From the NCBI RefSeq assembly GCF_016920785.2, contig NW_024609837.1, forward strand, positions 21,459,207-21,523,206: a stretch of 64,000 nucleotides of DNA, written 5' to 3'. Below the pieces are notes generated by a model, which did no database searches, had not been told where the DNA came from, and worked only from the letters and a program-made list of their open reading frames with translations. The position numbers and the translations under genes are program-made. This DNA comes from Ixodes scapularis (lineage: Eukaryota; Arthropoda; Arachnida; Ixodida; Ixodidae). Each line of letters opens with the position of its first letter. Within the stretch, counting starts at the first letter, position 1. Below are positions 28,736 through 38,844 of this stretch, one piece after another.

Positions 28736-28959
28736 TACACGTGGACACGTGCTCAAGCGGGCGCTGGCACTCCCTCGACCAAGGAAGCAAGGTCCGGCTG
28801 ATTCTATTGAGCTCCAGCGACCTAGAATGGGTTCCCCAAAAGTGCTTGTTTACAAAACGACAGCTGTTATGGCCACAATTCCCACCACTGGAAAAGACGT
28901 CCGTGTTCGATATTGTAGTTGGCGTTGAAGGGCTTGCGTCGCCGATGCTGCCGAATCCT

Positions 28960-29208
28960 CGGGAAAGATCACCCGCTGGCCGCGGGAATCGAACCTAAGT
29001 CCGCTGCGTGCTAAGCGGAGGCTTTATCACTGGCTGCATTTACATGGGTGCGACCGTAGCACATCGAGTCGAGATTTCACGATTTGATTGGTAGCAGTTG
29101 GGTAGAAGAGGAAGAAGTAAGAAGACAGGCTGCGTGGGATTGGTCCCTGCTCGATTCGACGCGCTACGATCGCATCCATGTAAACTTAGCCACTGAACTA
29201 CGCCACAG
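28960..29208 (-). mobile_element. tRNA-derived SINE head, interrupted
   Basis: On the minus strand, an A-box region (GTGGCGTAGTTCAGTG, then ATAAAGC) and a B box GGTTCGATTCCC (28984-28995) lie in tRNA order, with a plausible tRNA-like spacing once the 160-bp insert at 29032-29191 is removed. This is a Pol III promoter from a tRNA-derived SINE; its 3' body and tail are not defined. Confidence 0.7.
29032..29191. mobile_element. Small inverted-repeat element inside the SINE A box
   Basis: Begins ggctgcatttacatgggtgc and ends with the near-inverse (gcatccatgtaaacttagcc). ACT occurs on both sides (29029-29031 and 29192-29194), a 3-bp duplication compatible with PIF/Harbinger-like insertion. About 30-nt terminal arms. 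Confidence 0.7.
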
Positions 29209-29329
29209 TTTTTTTTTCTTTTCTTCTTTAAAAAAAGATATATATACATATTATTGCGAGTTACGGGCTACAGCGGCGGTAATAACCCGTTCTATATAGA
29301 GCCAGTTGCGCGTTCATCCCCTTAGCGCC

Positions 29330-29585
29330 GTCTTTCCTGCACGGCATGTTGATCCTGCTCCTCACGTGACTGAATTCGGCGAATAGCAGCGCCGCGCGTT
29401 CGAGGCGCGCGGCGCGCTCAAAAGCTGGGGAACGTACGCCGGGGCGCGTGCAACGTCTCCTTTCCTGCACGGAAGTTGATCCGGCTCCTCACGTGATCGG
29501 ATCTCGGCGAATAGCGGCTTAGCGGCACGTGGAAAACAGGCGCGTAACTCTGGCTCCCGTAGGGAGCCAGAGTTGCGCGTCTGTT
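29330..29585. repeat. Direct repeat pair and hairpin
   Basis: tttcctgcacgg...gttgatcc...gctcctcacgtga occurs at 29332 and again about 128 nt later. It is followed by a near-perfect hairpin at 29540-29582 (gcgtaactctggctccc against gggagccagagttgcgc). Confidence 0.7.
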
Positions 29586-29774
29586 TTTTAATCGAGCGTT
29601 CACTGAAATTCGTCCACTCAGCTGAAGTATGCTGGGATGACTTATGCGCATGCGGTCATCCTACACTTCACTAGCATATATTTTTTTTAAATATAAAATC
29701 ATCCTGTAACACGTCAGGCGTTGCCCGAATAAAATGAAATAAATATTTCAATTAAACGCTAATTAAAAACTTTC

Positions 29775-29882
29775 AGCCTTTCCACTCTGCTGAAGAAGGA
29801 AGAGCAGCGAAGCTGGTACTGTGATGGGAATGAAGTAATGGCCGGCCGCAAGTCGGCAAGCCAGAGTGGAAAGGCTGGAAAG
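29775..29882. repeat. Inverted-repeat element
   Basis: cagcctttccactctg near 29775 is mirrored by cagagtggaaaggctg ending near 29878. Short interior with ggccggcc. No coding. Confidence 0.6.
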
Positions 29883-30447
29883 GTTGCCGCCGTCGCTCAT
29901 AGACGGCGGTAGCTGTCCGGGGTATTGTGTCGACATTTATTTGCTGGCGGACGCGATCCTGGGGAAACTAGCCCTTAACAGCTCCGCTGTAAAAATATAA
30001 CTAGGAGAATTATAACCAGTGTAGAGGACTGCAGCTTGAGTATATATTTATACTTTTATACATTTTTGTGGGCTGAATCAGCTTAACACGTTCGAAAACT
30101 CCGCGGGTAATGTTCTTGACCTACTGTTATCAAATATTACAATCAAATCAATTCGTACCGTTTCGATCCCTCTCGTTCAAATGGATGGAGATCATCCACC
30201 TCTCAATGTTCAAATGCGGCTTCCAAAAAGTTGCAAGCATTGAACAAACCCTTTGCTTGCTGTCATCCCAAAAGAGATTATTTGGGAATGTATAGACCGA
30301 CACGCGGGCTTGACGTCATGGCGCTGCGGCGGCGCTGCGATCGCGCCGGAGCCGAGGGCTGTGGGCAAAAGGGCGCACGTTTTGCATGGGCGTCATAGTA
30401 TTTCGGCATGCCGCGAAGCTGTCTTGCCGTTAATCTCACCGAAATGT

Positions 30448-30610
30448 ACAAGAAAAGTAGCGGAGTGAGCTCCTACAAGTTCCCGGCAGACTCTGAAAGG
30501 CATAGAAGGTAGATAATATCCGTGGATCGAAAATTATGGTCGCCTCGTGCGTTTGTGCGGCAAGCACTTTCTTGGAGGCAAGTGCGGCTTCCATTTCAAT
30601 CTCCGTCCCG
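30448..30610 (+). pseudogene. Decayed THAP-domain fragment, copy 2
   Basis: Plus-strand reading YKFPADSERHRR, then an in-frame TAG, then SVDRKLWSPRA and a shifted cysteine-containing end. Aligns with the copy 1 THAP fragment; the stop and later shift show it cannot be translated through. Confidence 0.6.
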
Positions 30611-30760
30611 AGGCTTGCTCATCTACAGGGATACCGTCCTCTGATCGAGACCATCCGGATTTTGTTCCCACGGTGTTCGCGCACAAAGCACCGGCCGAGC
30701 GCTCGTCGGAGGCTCGCTACGCCCGTGCTACCAAACAGAAGGGGATCGGCGACAGAACGG

Positions 30761-31273
30761 CAGTGCTGTAGGCGTTACAAAAAAAAGATAACGAAATACG
30801 TTACTCATTACTTGCAATTCAAAGGTACGTGTTACTGAGCTGCGTTGCCTAAAAAATAAAAGGAACGTGTTACCGCTACCGATAAAAAGTAACGCACGTT
30901 ACTTCTGCGTTACTTTTTAAATTATGATTTAACACGTTTTACGGTTTTCACGATACAGGTGTGCATAAGCTCATATATCAAAAAACATTATGTTCATGCG
31001 GAAACAGAACATAATTCCTTTATCTCTTTTTACGGTTTCACCTAAATACTGGCGAGAAAATACGCAAAGAAAAACATGGCTTGACGCCTAAAAACACAGA
31101 AAATCTTGAAGTGTAATTGTAGTAACGAGGTAACGTAACTACGTTAATTAAAATAGTAACGTACGTTACCCGTTACTGTGTCCAAAAAGTAACGAGTAGG
31201 GTTACTGCATTACTGAAAAAAGTAACGCGTTCCTGGTAACGCCGTTACTTGTAACGTGTTACCGCCAAGACTG
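30761..31273. mobile_element. hAT-like non-autonomous element, copy 2
   Basis: Starts cagtgctgtagg, ends caagactg, flanked by cagaacgg (30753-30760 and 31274-31281), the reverse complement of the duplication around copy 1. Same GTAACG-rich subterminal structure. Confidence 0.92.
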
Positions 31274-31363
31274 CAGAACGGACAAAGTGTTACTGCTTGT
31301 CATGCCTTGTGGTCATGAGAGTAAGAAAAATAGCATACCTTGACTTGAAGACGCTGTGTGTAT

Positions 31364-31690
31364 TTATTTAATTAATAAATACACTTCCGCAGACCCACAG
31401 TCTGCTGATCCCGCCGGCAGTGCGGAAACTGACTCGAAGTAATCGTAGGCCTCAAGAGACTTGTACGCCTGCTCCGCGTTGGCCGTGAACTGGCTTGGCG
31501 AAAAAACTAAATAAACGACAACGTGAGCCGTCGACTTCCGTGGCAGCAACTTTACGTCGGAAGTCCAGCGGGCCTTGTTTACGGCGTACGGATCCTCGTG
31601 GGCAACGCCGTCCACGCACAGTTTGTTTCGATGCCGCCGCAGTTTAGGCTCGGGTGGCGAGCTCAAATAGTCGGGCATAGTATACGACAT
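31364..31690 (-). pseudogene. SLEAY-type element protein, longer fragment
   Basis: 108-codon minus-strand frame, with EDPYAVNKARWTSDVKLLP, VVVYLVFSPSQF and KSLEAYDYFESVSALPAG, ending at TAA in the element. Same family as 3383-3574 but less damaged. Function unknown; possibly the 5' exon of a larger element gene, as the frame stops without a domain I can name. Confidence 0.5.
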
Positions 31691-32955
31691 ACGTTGTCAG
31701 GAAATACAAACCACAAATAAAGCTAGAAGCGTCCCTACAACGTCAACTACGAGCGCATGCCACAGAACGCAATGGCGAAAACACGGAGGGCCGGGAGGGC
31801 CGGGTGGGCCGGTATAAAACAAAAACGGCAAGAGAAATTCATGAAGCTTTCCTGATTAGGTCCCTCCACGACAATACTTGCATAAGCGCTCCCTCTTTGT
31901 CATTGACTGACAAAGAATTCTACTATTTGAAGAACCAATGACGCTGGCATTTGAGGGGGGTGTGTTTCTGGACCATATCTGTTGTTCTGCCACGTGTGCC
32001 TGTTTTTATATTATATTTTTCCTAAATTCTGTCTTCTAAATAAACAATTCAGTTGAAAGTTACGCCGCGTCCTGTCTAGTTCTACCTTCGTTTTGTCTGT
32101 CCCTGTTGTTTTGGCGTATTACACCATGGGCCGGGTCGCTTTTGCCCACATATAGCTACCGCGCATGCGCGGCCTTCCGGCCGTGTTGGTAAACAGAGGC
32201 GCTCCGCGTGTCGGTCTATAAGCACCTTCATAATTATGACTGAAGCGCTGTTCTTGCAATGTATAACATCAATCTTGCAACAGAAACGTTTACTTCAGTT
32301 TTGCAAGACGCGATTAGCATGTTTGTTCCAAAACGCGATTCTCAACTTTCCTTTTACCCCGACTGGTTTTCCAATTATTAAAAAAAAAAAAAAACGATCT
32401 TTTCATGGAATTAAAGAAAAACAACAGGCTCCAGCTTCTAGTACACTCAATTTAGTATTTATCCTTCTCTCGTCAAAAAATTGTACTCGCGCGATAAACA
32501 GTTACATCTTGATGATGTCGAGCGCAGTCTGAACCGCCGCCCCGAAATTTTCTGAAAGTTTGCAAAGCAGCACACTCGAAACAATGCACATGGAATTTCA
32601 CTGCGGGATTGCTCTAACGGAAACACTAAGTATTTTTCGTCCCCACCAGAGGTGGCAGATCGTTTTACAGACTATTTAGTCAATGCTACACAGTTGGTCA
32701 GCCAATTATTCAGCCTATTGACATGGAAGTAAACTGCCAGGATGTTTTATCGGGCTTTGGAGTAGATACGGATGAAATTTAGGAAGGTATCAGAAACCTT
32801 AAACCGAAGTTATCTGCTGGAGTATACTGTATTCCGAGCTTTATAATCAAAGGTTATGGTAACTTGTTTGCTCCGATTTTAAAACACATTTTCAACTTGT
32901 CACTTCGCTCTGGTATGTTCCCATCGTTATGGAAGAAAGCGGTTGTCGTGACGAT

Positions 32956-33032
32956 AGGGACCTTTAGCAAACCGTTGCCGTGATCCGGTAGTGCGGTACG
33001 CGGAACACGGCAACGGTTTGCTAAAGGTCCCT
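32956..33032. mobile_element. 77-bp perfect hairpin micro-MITE
   Basis: Two perfect 27-nt arms (32956-32982 and 33006-33032), starting agggacctttagcaaaccg, with a 23-nt loop. The outermost bases read TA...TA, suggesting a TA duplication. Inserted in the LINE remnant. Confidence 0.85.
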
Positions 33033-33035
33033 AAT

Positions 33036-33678
33036 ATTAAAGGGATACTTCAACGAAATTTGAAATATTCCCGTCGTGTTCAAAAATAGGTTGAATATGA
33101 TCCACAGTATCCGTAAATGACAATCGCACGTTTGTATTTTGAGCCTGGTGGCTGTAGTTTTCGTTATAAACGGCCCACTCTGGCAAGCGATCGGAGAAGG
33201 CCCAGCGGAGACCACGTCCAACGCAATCGTGACGTAGGTCGTCGCAGGACGAGCAAAGCTACGGCGAGGTTGACGTCGAGAGGATGGCCTAGTCGTTCCA
33301 GCCACCGAAGCGGCTGCTTTTGTACGAATTTTGAGTGACGGGTTCATCTTCTGTAATCTTGTAGGGGGACAATAGCGACTTCTGCGACACACAAAAGGCA
33401 TTCTCGGGAAGAGGGGAGTTCCTTCTGTCCCTCTTCTCTCGTCATGGCCGGAGCCGAGACAACCCCCGTCACTAGCTGTCAAGGTTCCTATAAACGGGCA
33501 TTACAAGCGAGGCGTTAGCGACATCCACGCGCTCTTTGCTAATCGTTCAATTCGTTTTAAAATTCCTTTTCGTGACTTTTTTTTAACAAGATATTGGTAT
33601 GTTCGATGTGATGCTGCTCCTTTGAACACATATAGACCGAAAAATGAGCGCCGGAATTTCGTTGCAGTATCCCTTTAA
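33036..33678. mobile_element. Inverted-repeat DNA element in LINE
   Basis: Left end ttaaagggatacttcaacga and right end gaatttcgttgcagtatccctttaa (arms only in part shown) are inverse. Interior gccggaatttcg and ggtctatatgtg match the copy at 33943. No protein-coding support. Confidence 0.8.
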
Positions 33679-33942
33679 AGAGGGGTGATTTATCGGTTGT
33701 CATTGATTATTGGTCTGTTTCTTTATTGTGCGGCTTTTCTAAGGTTTTTGAGAAAGTTCTTCATAACCTAACAACTCATTACTTTCATAAAAAAAAATAA
33801 CAACTTCGCAGCACGAATTTATTACGGGACGGTCAGTTGAAACGAACCAGAGAGGCTTGAATTTGCCTCTGTGGTTTGGAATTATCTTACACGTACACTG
33901 TCTTTAAGCATTGAATCAGTGCAAAAAAGAATGATGCGCGTT

Positions 33943-34000
33943 TTAAAGGGATACTACGAAATTTCGGCGCTCATTTTTTTGGTCTATACGTGGTTGTTTT
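33943..34000. repeat. Terminus of a second aaagggatact element
   Basis: ttttaaagggatactacgaa, then atttcggcgctcattttttt and ggtctatacgtgg, inverse of the right end of the element ending at 33678. Abuts the end of the LINE reading frame. Confidence 0.7.
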
Positions 34001-34851
34001 TGGGCACACTAAATAAACTATATTATTATTATATCCTTATTATTTATGAAATTACCTTTTGTGCAGTATACCAACACCGCCCATTGCGAAATCTTCACGT
34101 TTCAGGAGCGGGGTTTTCAATTCTTACAATATTCAACCGGAAAGTAAAAAAATTCAATATTTCCTCTATCCCGGTATACGTCTGAATTAAATATGGTAAC
34201 ACTCACCCGAAATAGGCCAACATAAAAGCGGAACGAGGCTATAGCCAGGGTAAAGAATAGAATAGAGATGACTTAAAGCGTGATGCAAGTCAGACCGGTT
34301 TTACTAGGATGATTTAAATCAAACCTTTCCCGCAAAAACAATCCCGAGCCATTTTTTTTTTAAATTTAACGTTTGTTTATAATTTGATGCTTTCAATATG
34401 CGCCTATGTTCTGTATTTAAATCGAAGAATCATCACACGAGAAATATTTATATCAAACTGAACACGAGAAAAAAAAAAAAAAAAAACGGTGGTCTTGGGA
34501 GCTAATCGATGTGTTGAGCTTTATTTCTACCGCCCACTTCGTTCGTAAGTTACGTCACATCTTTCTGCAGTCAAATCAGAACTTGAAAGATAGCAACGAA
34601 AACTGGGAAAGTAATGTCGTATTGCGAGAAAATCAGATCGCGAAAAAAAAAAAAAGCCAATACAGCTTTTTCACTAACAAAAACCTGAGCTATTACGTAT
34701 TTAAAATTTCAGTAATTCTTTTTTCCGCATTGTTTCCATCGGTCGGAAGAATTGATCAAAGAATGTCCCGTGTTTAAAAATAGACATATTATTAAATAAT
34801 CAATATTTTTTAGGTACAGTAAATATTTTAAATATAATAAATATAACTTAA

Positions 34852-34890
<39 letters not shown>

Positions 34891-35410
34891 TTTGTTTTGT
34901 TTACAGCAGAGCGATTTGATGTAAAGTGTGTACAGTACGTGCTATCAACATAAACGAGCAATGGGATTTCTTTCTTTTTTTTTTTTCTTAGGCTAAGAGT
35001 TTAGCGCGATGGAAAGAAAGGCTGGGGAGGGGAATCAGACGGAATCCTCTTATTGCCAAATATGTGCTGCCACCTAGACACATGACCGGGTTCGAGACTA
35101 ATAAGTGGCTAGAAAACAACGCGAGCGCAAGGAAACTTCCACCCGTTTGACACCCAAAACGTCAGCTGCATCCTGTTTGCCCATTGGGCAGCTGTGACCT
35201 GCATGCGGCTCCACCAAACTCGCCTTTGTCCCCATCGTGGGCTATCTTTTGCCCCAAAATTGACATAGCGAAACCATCTTTCCTCTCTGCTCGGCCAGAA
35301 GGAAGAGAGAGGGGGCACCCGATTTATTCTACAAATGGTCCCAAATCTCGGGGTTTTTGTCTTAAATTATGTTTGGAGAATCATCACCGTTCGCGCCCTA
35401 CCTATTTGTT
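34001..35410. other. AT-rich intergenic stretch
   Basis: Contains A runs at 34470-34487 and 34635-34650 and an (AT)n microsatellite at about 34857-34886. No gene seen. Confidence 0.7.
34857..34886. repeat. (AT)n microsatellite
   Basis: About 15 uninterrupted at dinucleotides. Confidence 0.95.
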
Positions 35411-35414
35411 CGTA

Positions 35415-35645
35415 AATAAACCAGGGGTTCTATGTTGGACAACTGTTTCGTTTCTCCTAAAAACCAACGGAAGTGACGGAAGTGACGAAATTGCGTCTGA
35501 TTGGTTAGAGACTCAAATGACGAAAGAGGGGACTTTTGTCATGTGAGCCTCTCATCAATCAGACGCGATATTATCACTTACGTCACTTACGTTTTTTTTT
35601 AGGAGAAACGAAACATTTGTCGAACATAGCCTCCCTGCTTTCTTA
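35415..35645. repeat. Inverted-repeat element
   Basis: tgtttcgtttctcctaaaaa (left) mirrors ttttaggagaaacgaaaca (right), continuing inward through acggaagtgacggaagtgac and outward to ggttctatgttgg / cgaacatagcctcc. Confidence 0.8.
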
Positions 35646-36769
35646 GTGAAATTATCGATTTCATCACTATCGCTGCTTCTATGCTTTACATTGGAGGATT
35701 TAGACAATTCTTCGGCAGCGTCCACTTGACATTCTTTTAGAGAGCATCGTTGATTTTCCCGCCACTTCAAAACGTTGCGAAAGCTGGATAAAGCATACCG
35801 GGAACTCTTTAGCCTTGTTTCTGTAGCTAGACGTTTCTCTTCTAGCTGTTCTGTGCTCCGATGAGGCTACAATACATATGTTACCATTCAGAAAAGACAT
35901 AGTGCCGAATAATCTCACCCACGTACCTCTCGGAGTCTGCCCACAGAATGCAAGTCGTGGCGGAGCGCTGAGTGTTCTGTCATGTTTGTGAAGGAAAATG
36001 AAGTGTGCGAGGTTTTCCGTAGACACCACCCCGTAGAGAACAACTTTGAATTTAAAATAGAAAAATCGTAAGCTCACCGGACAAGAAAGACGGGAAAAAA
36101 AGAATCTTGGACTAAGTATGCCTCGTCTATTAGTAGTTTCGTCGCAGCAAAGGAGGTAAAGGATCTCGTAAAAAAATCAAAGGGGACTATACCGTAGTTT
36201 TACAATCCCGGTTTTCAATTTGCCTCTGGGGTCTGTCATAGATGTGTCCAGTGTGCGCTCTCAGCACTTTCACCCACTATCCATCCCCAGTAGTAACTAT
36301 ACGGTGCAAGATTTCCAAGTTCAAATCTCGGTCAGAGGGCCTCCATTTTCATGTTCTTGGGCCACATATGGACATTTTGCCATGTTCCGGGTAAAGCAGG
36401 CTCTATAGGTAAAGAAGCAGTCTGCTCCAGGGATCGACGCACTACGCTATGAAATTCTTCGGGAGCTATCAAAAATCTTGTTTAGAATTTTCCTGGTTTT
36501 CATCAACTCGTTGTGAAAAATGGCTTGGTTTCTAGAGGCTTGGAAGCGGTCTCAGAATATACCGCCTATGAAGCCACACAGTTCATCTAACAGGCGCCAA
36601 AAATACACAAGGACAAGAAAATCGGCAGTACAGGGCGCTAAAGGATGATTGGTAGGAGAATAAAGAAAGGAAGCAGATGTAACAGAAGTTATCCTAATTA
36701 AAATTGCAATTTGGGTCAGTTCGTTGGTTATTATCTAAATGGGCGCCAGGTATACACAAGAACAAGAAA

Positions 36770-37035
36770 CTAGATTATACATGGCTGGGTTTTAATGGCT
36801 ACACTGACTTCCCAGGTGGAAATGTCTGACTAGAACCAGTCGGAATCCCATCTGGGAATCAACCGGTCTAATTCTACTGGTTCCAACTGGGACTCCATGG
36901 GGACCAATTGGGTTTTATCTGGGACCAGTTGAGGAGCATCTAGGACAAGGTGATTCAACTTGCCGTAGCCGTTCTCAACTGAAAGTCAAATGGTTTTCAG
37001 ATTCTGTGCCGGGAAACCAGTGACAGTCAATTGAA
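36770..37035. repeat. Degenerate CCAGTTGG-type repeats
   Basis: Phrases such as gaaccagtcgg, ctggttccaactggga, gaccaattggg and gggaccagttgagg recur every 20-30 nt. Low-complexity repeat of unknown origin. Confidence 0.5.
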
Positions 37036-37535
37036 CTGATTCCGAGTCCGGGTTGGACTGTTCTTACCATGCGTAACTGAGTTTGAGTTAGTGATTCATT
37101 GCAGTAACTAGCTGGCCGAGGAAGACGCACGAAACGCTCATTAACAAGCGATTAGCGTGCGCAATATAAAAATATTTATTTGCAAATAGCCCGTGCGGTT
37201 TTCGTTGGGGGCGGTCTGCTGTGGATCACTCAGTGCGTTTGGAAACGAGAATCTGTGAAGGATTTGTGTACAAGCAACACTGCATTTATTCCTTCTTTCA
37301 TATAGAAAAAGTGTGACACTAGGTTTTGGAATCCTCCCAAGACTTCTAGGGCACTGGTATTAGTGGCCGTATGCCAAAGTGCATAAGTGACTTTAACAAA
37401 CAGGACATTTCAGGTTTGTCTCAGCGCTGCTTTATCAGGTTCATTCATTCAAGTGAGCAGAGTTCCTCAAAGGGGCACCTGAACTCTGTCGCATGAATAC
37501 TACTTCCATCTAAGTTATACTCATATGTTTACGAC

Positions 37536-38806
37536 GGTAACCGGACAAAAGCTCACCGGACAGAAGCTCACCGGACAGAAGCTCACCGGACAAAAGCTCA
37601 CCGGACAAAAGCTCACCCGTTTTTTGACAGACCCGGACAAAAGCTCACCCGTTTTTTGACAGACCCGGGCAAAAGCTCACCTCGATTTCTTTTTTTTTTT
37701 TTTTTCCTACCCGGGCGAAACACGGGCTGAAATAAAGTGCGGACGCAATGGACATTAAACCATTTTTGGGAGAACTTGTACCTCGTCCACCATTGAGTTG
37801 CGAATTTTTTAAAAAATACTTGGAGAGAACGGGAGTTCGGCCTTTTGGAAAACTACAGGACAGATGACAAATTTAGAAAATTGTGCGGGATTTTAGATAG
37901 GCTCGGGTTCCTTCCACCACAGCTTGTTCCACAAGAACTAACCACCAGGGAAAAGTCTACCGGTGACATCGGCTACCTACTGGACTACTTTGATTGCACG
38001 TATGTCAACGGTCCACTTCTTTGTCCTTGTCTTTTTCGGCGCTTTTAATTATTTAAAGAACCATGAACCAACTGGCTCAACTTTCCACTTTGCGTCAACG
38101 GCCGCTTCCGTTATGCTTCTGTTCCATCTGCGGCGGCACCCAGAGCGAATTCTTCCCTTCGCCTGACTCTGCGCCGACGGCGACCGGAGTTTCCCCCGGT
38201 ACGGTGGAATATGTACGACACCACTCTTCAAGATAAAGACCGAATGAGCAACACCTGCGAAAGATAGAGTACCGGGTTCCAGAAGCTCGTCGGCCACGCC
38301 CATCCAAGTGTCTTGACGCTGACTGAATGCCTACAGCAAAATCAGGCGCTCGTTGCCACGGCATTGACAAAAGCCCGGAGAGGTGAGCCCACAGTAAAGC
38401 GGGTGCGAAAAATTACTCTGCACCTGCAGAATCGTCTTAGAAATATTTGCGAGGGCTTGCATGTACATCGAGATCTACCAAGGTTGCTAGAGCTAGTGGG
38501 GGACTGCATTCGCTTCTAACCAATCGATAAATATTCTTGTTTCTATTAAAATCAACAAACCATGCGCCTGTCAGATTTAATTTATCATTGCCTTTTTGTG
38601 TCGCACGCATGCACCCAAGTTGTCCGCACTCATGTTAAGACCAACATGAAATTTTCTCGTGGTGAGCTTTTGTCCGGGTCTGCGAAAATATGGGTGAGCT
38701 TTTGTCCGGGTCTGTGAAAGAATGGGTGAGCTTTTGTCCGGGGAGCTTTTGTCCGGTGAGCTTCTGTCCGGTGAGCTTTTGTCCGGTGAGCTTTTGTCCG
38801 GGATTC
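37536..38806 (+). mobile_element. MULE-type DNA transposon with tandem-unit termini
   Basis: 1271 bp flanked by perfect 9-bp duplications gtttacgac (37527-37535 and 38807-38815). Each terminus holds seven copies of a 15-bp unit ccggacaaaagctca (left, 37541-37680) or its inverse (right, 38661-38806), partly spaced by a cccgttttttgacagac-type linker. The interior encodes a decayed Mutator-like transposase. The 9-bp duplication and the protein both point to the MULE superfamily. Confidence 0.93.
37801..38519 (+). pseudogene. Mutator-like transposase C-terminal remnant
   Basis: Pieces in order are ENYRTDDKFRKLCGILDRL, LLDYFDCTYVNGP, then in another frame PEFPPVRWNMYDTTLQDKDR, MSNTCER, an in-frame TAG (38265-38267) where the family has tryptophan, and QKLVGHAHPSVLTLTECLQQ with KARRGEPTVKRV. 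This matches the MULE C-terminal block (Y-FE-TYIG, WNVYD, R-NN-EGWH, HPS). The catalytic DDE core is absent. Confidence 0.82.
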
Positions 38807-38844
38807 GTTTACGACATTCTAACGTCCTCTTCACCCCATAACAG

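Larger units (their letters stand above)
30291..32220 (+). mobile_element. THAP-fragment DNA transposon, copy 2 (inverted)
   Basis: Same terminal repeats as copy 1 (tatagaccgacacgcg and cgcgtgtcggtctata) in the opposite orientation, 1930 bp. It shares the THAP fragment, the hAT-like insertion and the SLEAY-type frame. It lacks the 188-bp TA-flanked MITE of copy 1 but has about 330 bp of extra sequence (about 31795-32130) ending in a retroelement-like tail with AATAAA at 32039. Confidence 0.88.
32620..33945 (+). pseudogene. LINE reverse-transcriptase remnant with insertions
   Basis: Translated pieces in order are LKPKLSAGVYCIPSFIIKG, LFAPILKHIFNLSLRSGMF, PSLWKKAVVV, then after two insertions KRGDLSVVIDYWSVSLLCGF and SKVFEKVLH, and finally FASVVWNYLTRTLSL with ESVQKRMMRVL. 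These match the finger, palm and C-terminal motifs of non-LTR reverse transcriptases. The catalytic FADD block is deleted, and frameshifts and stops occur throughout. Confidence 0.85.

Noticed and set aside
33021..33482. 153-codon minus-strand frame
   Set aside because: Lies across an inverted-repeat element and its boundary; no recognisable domain.
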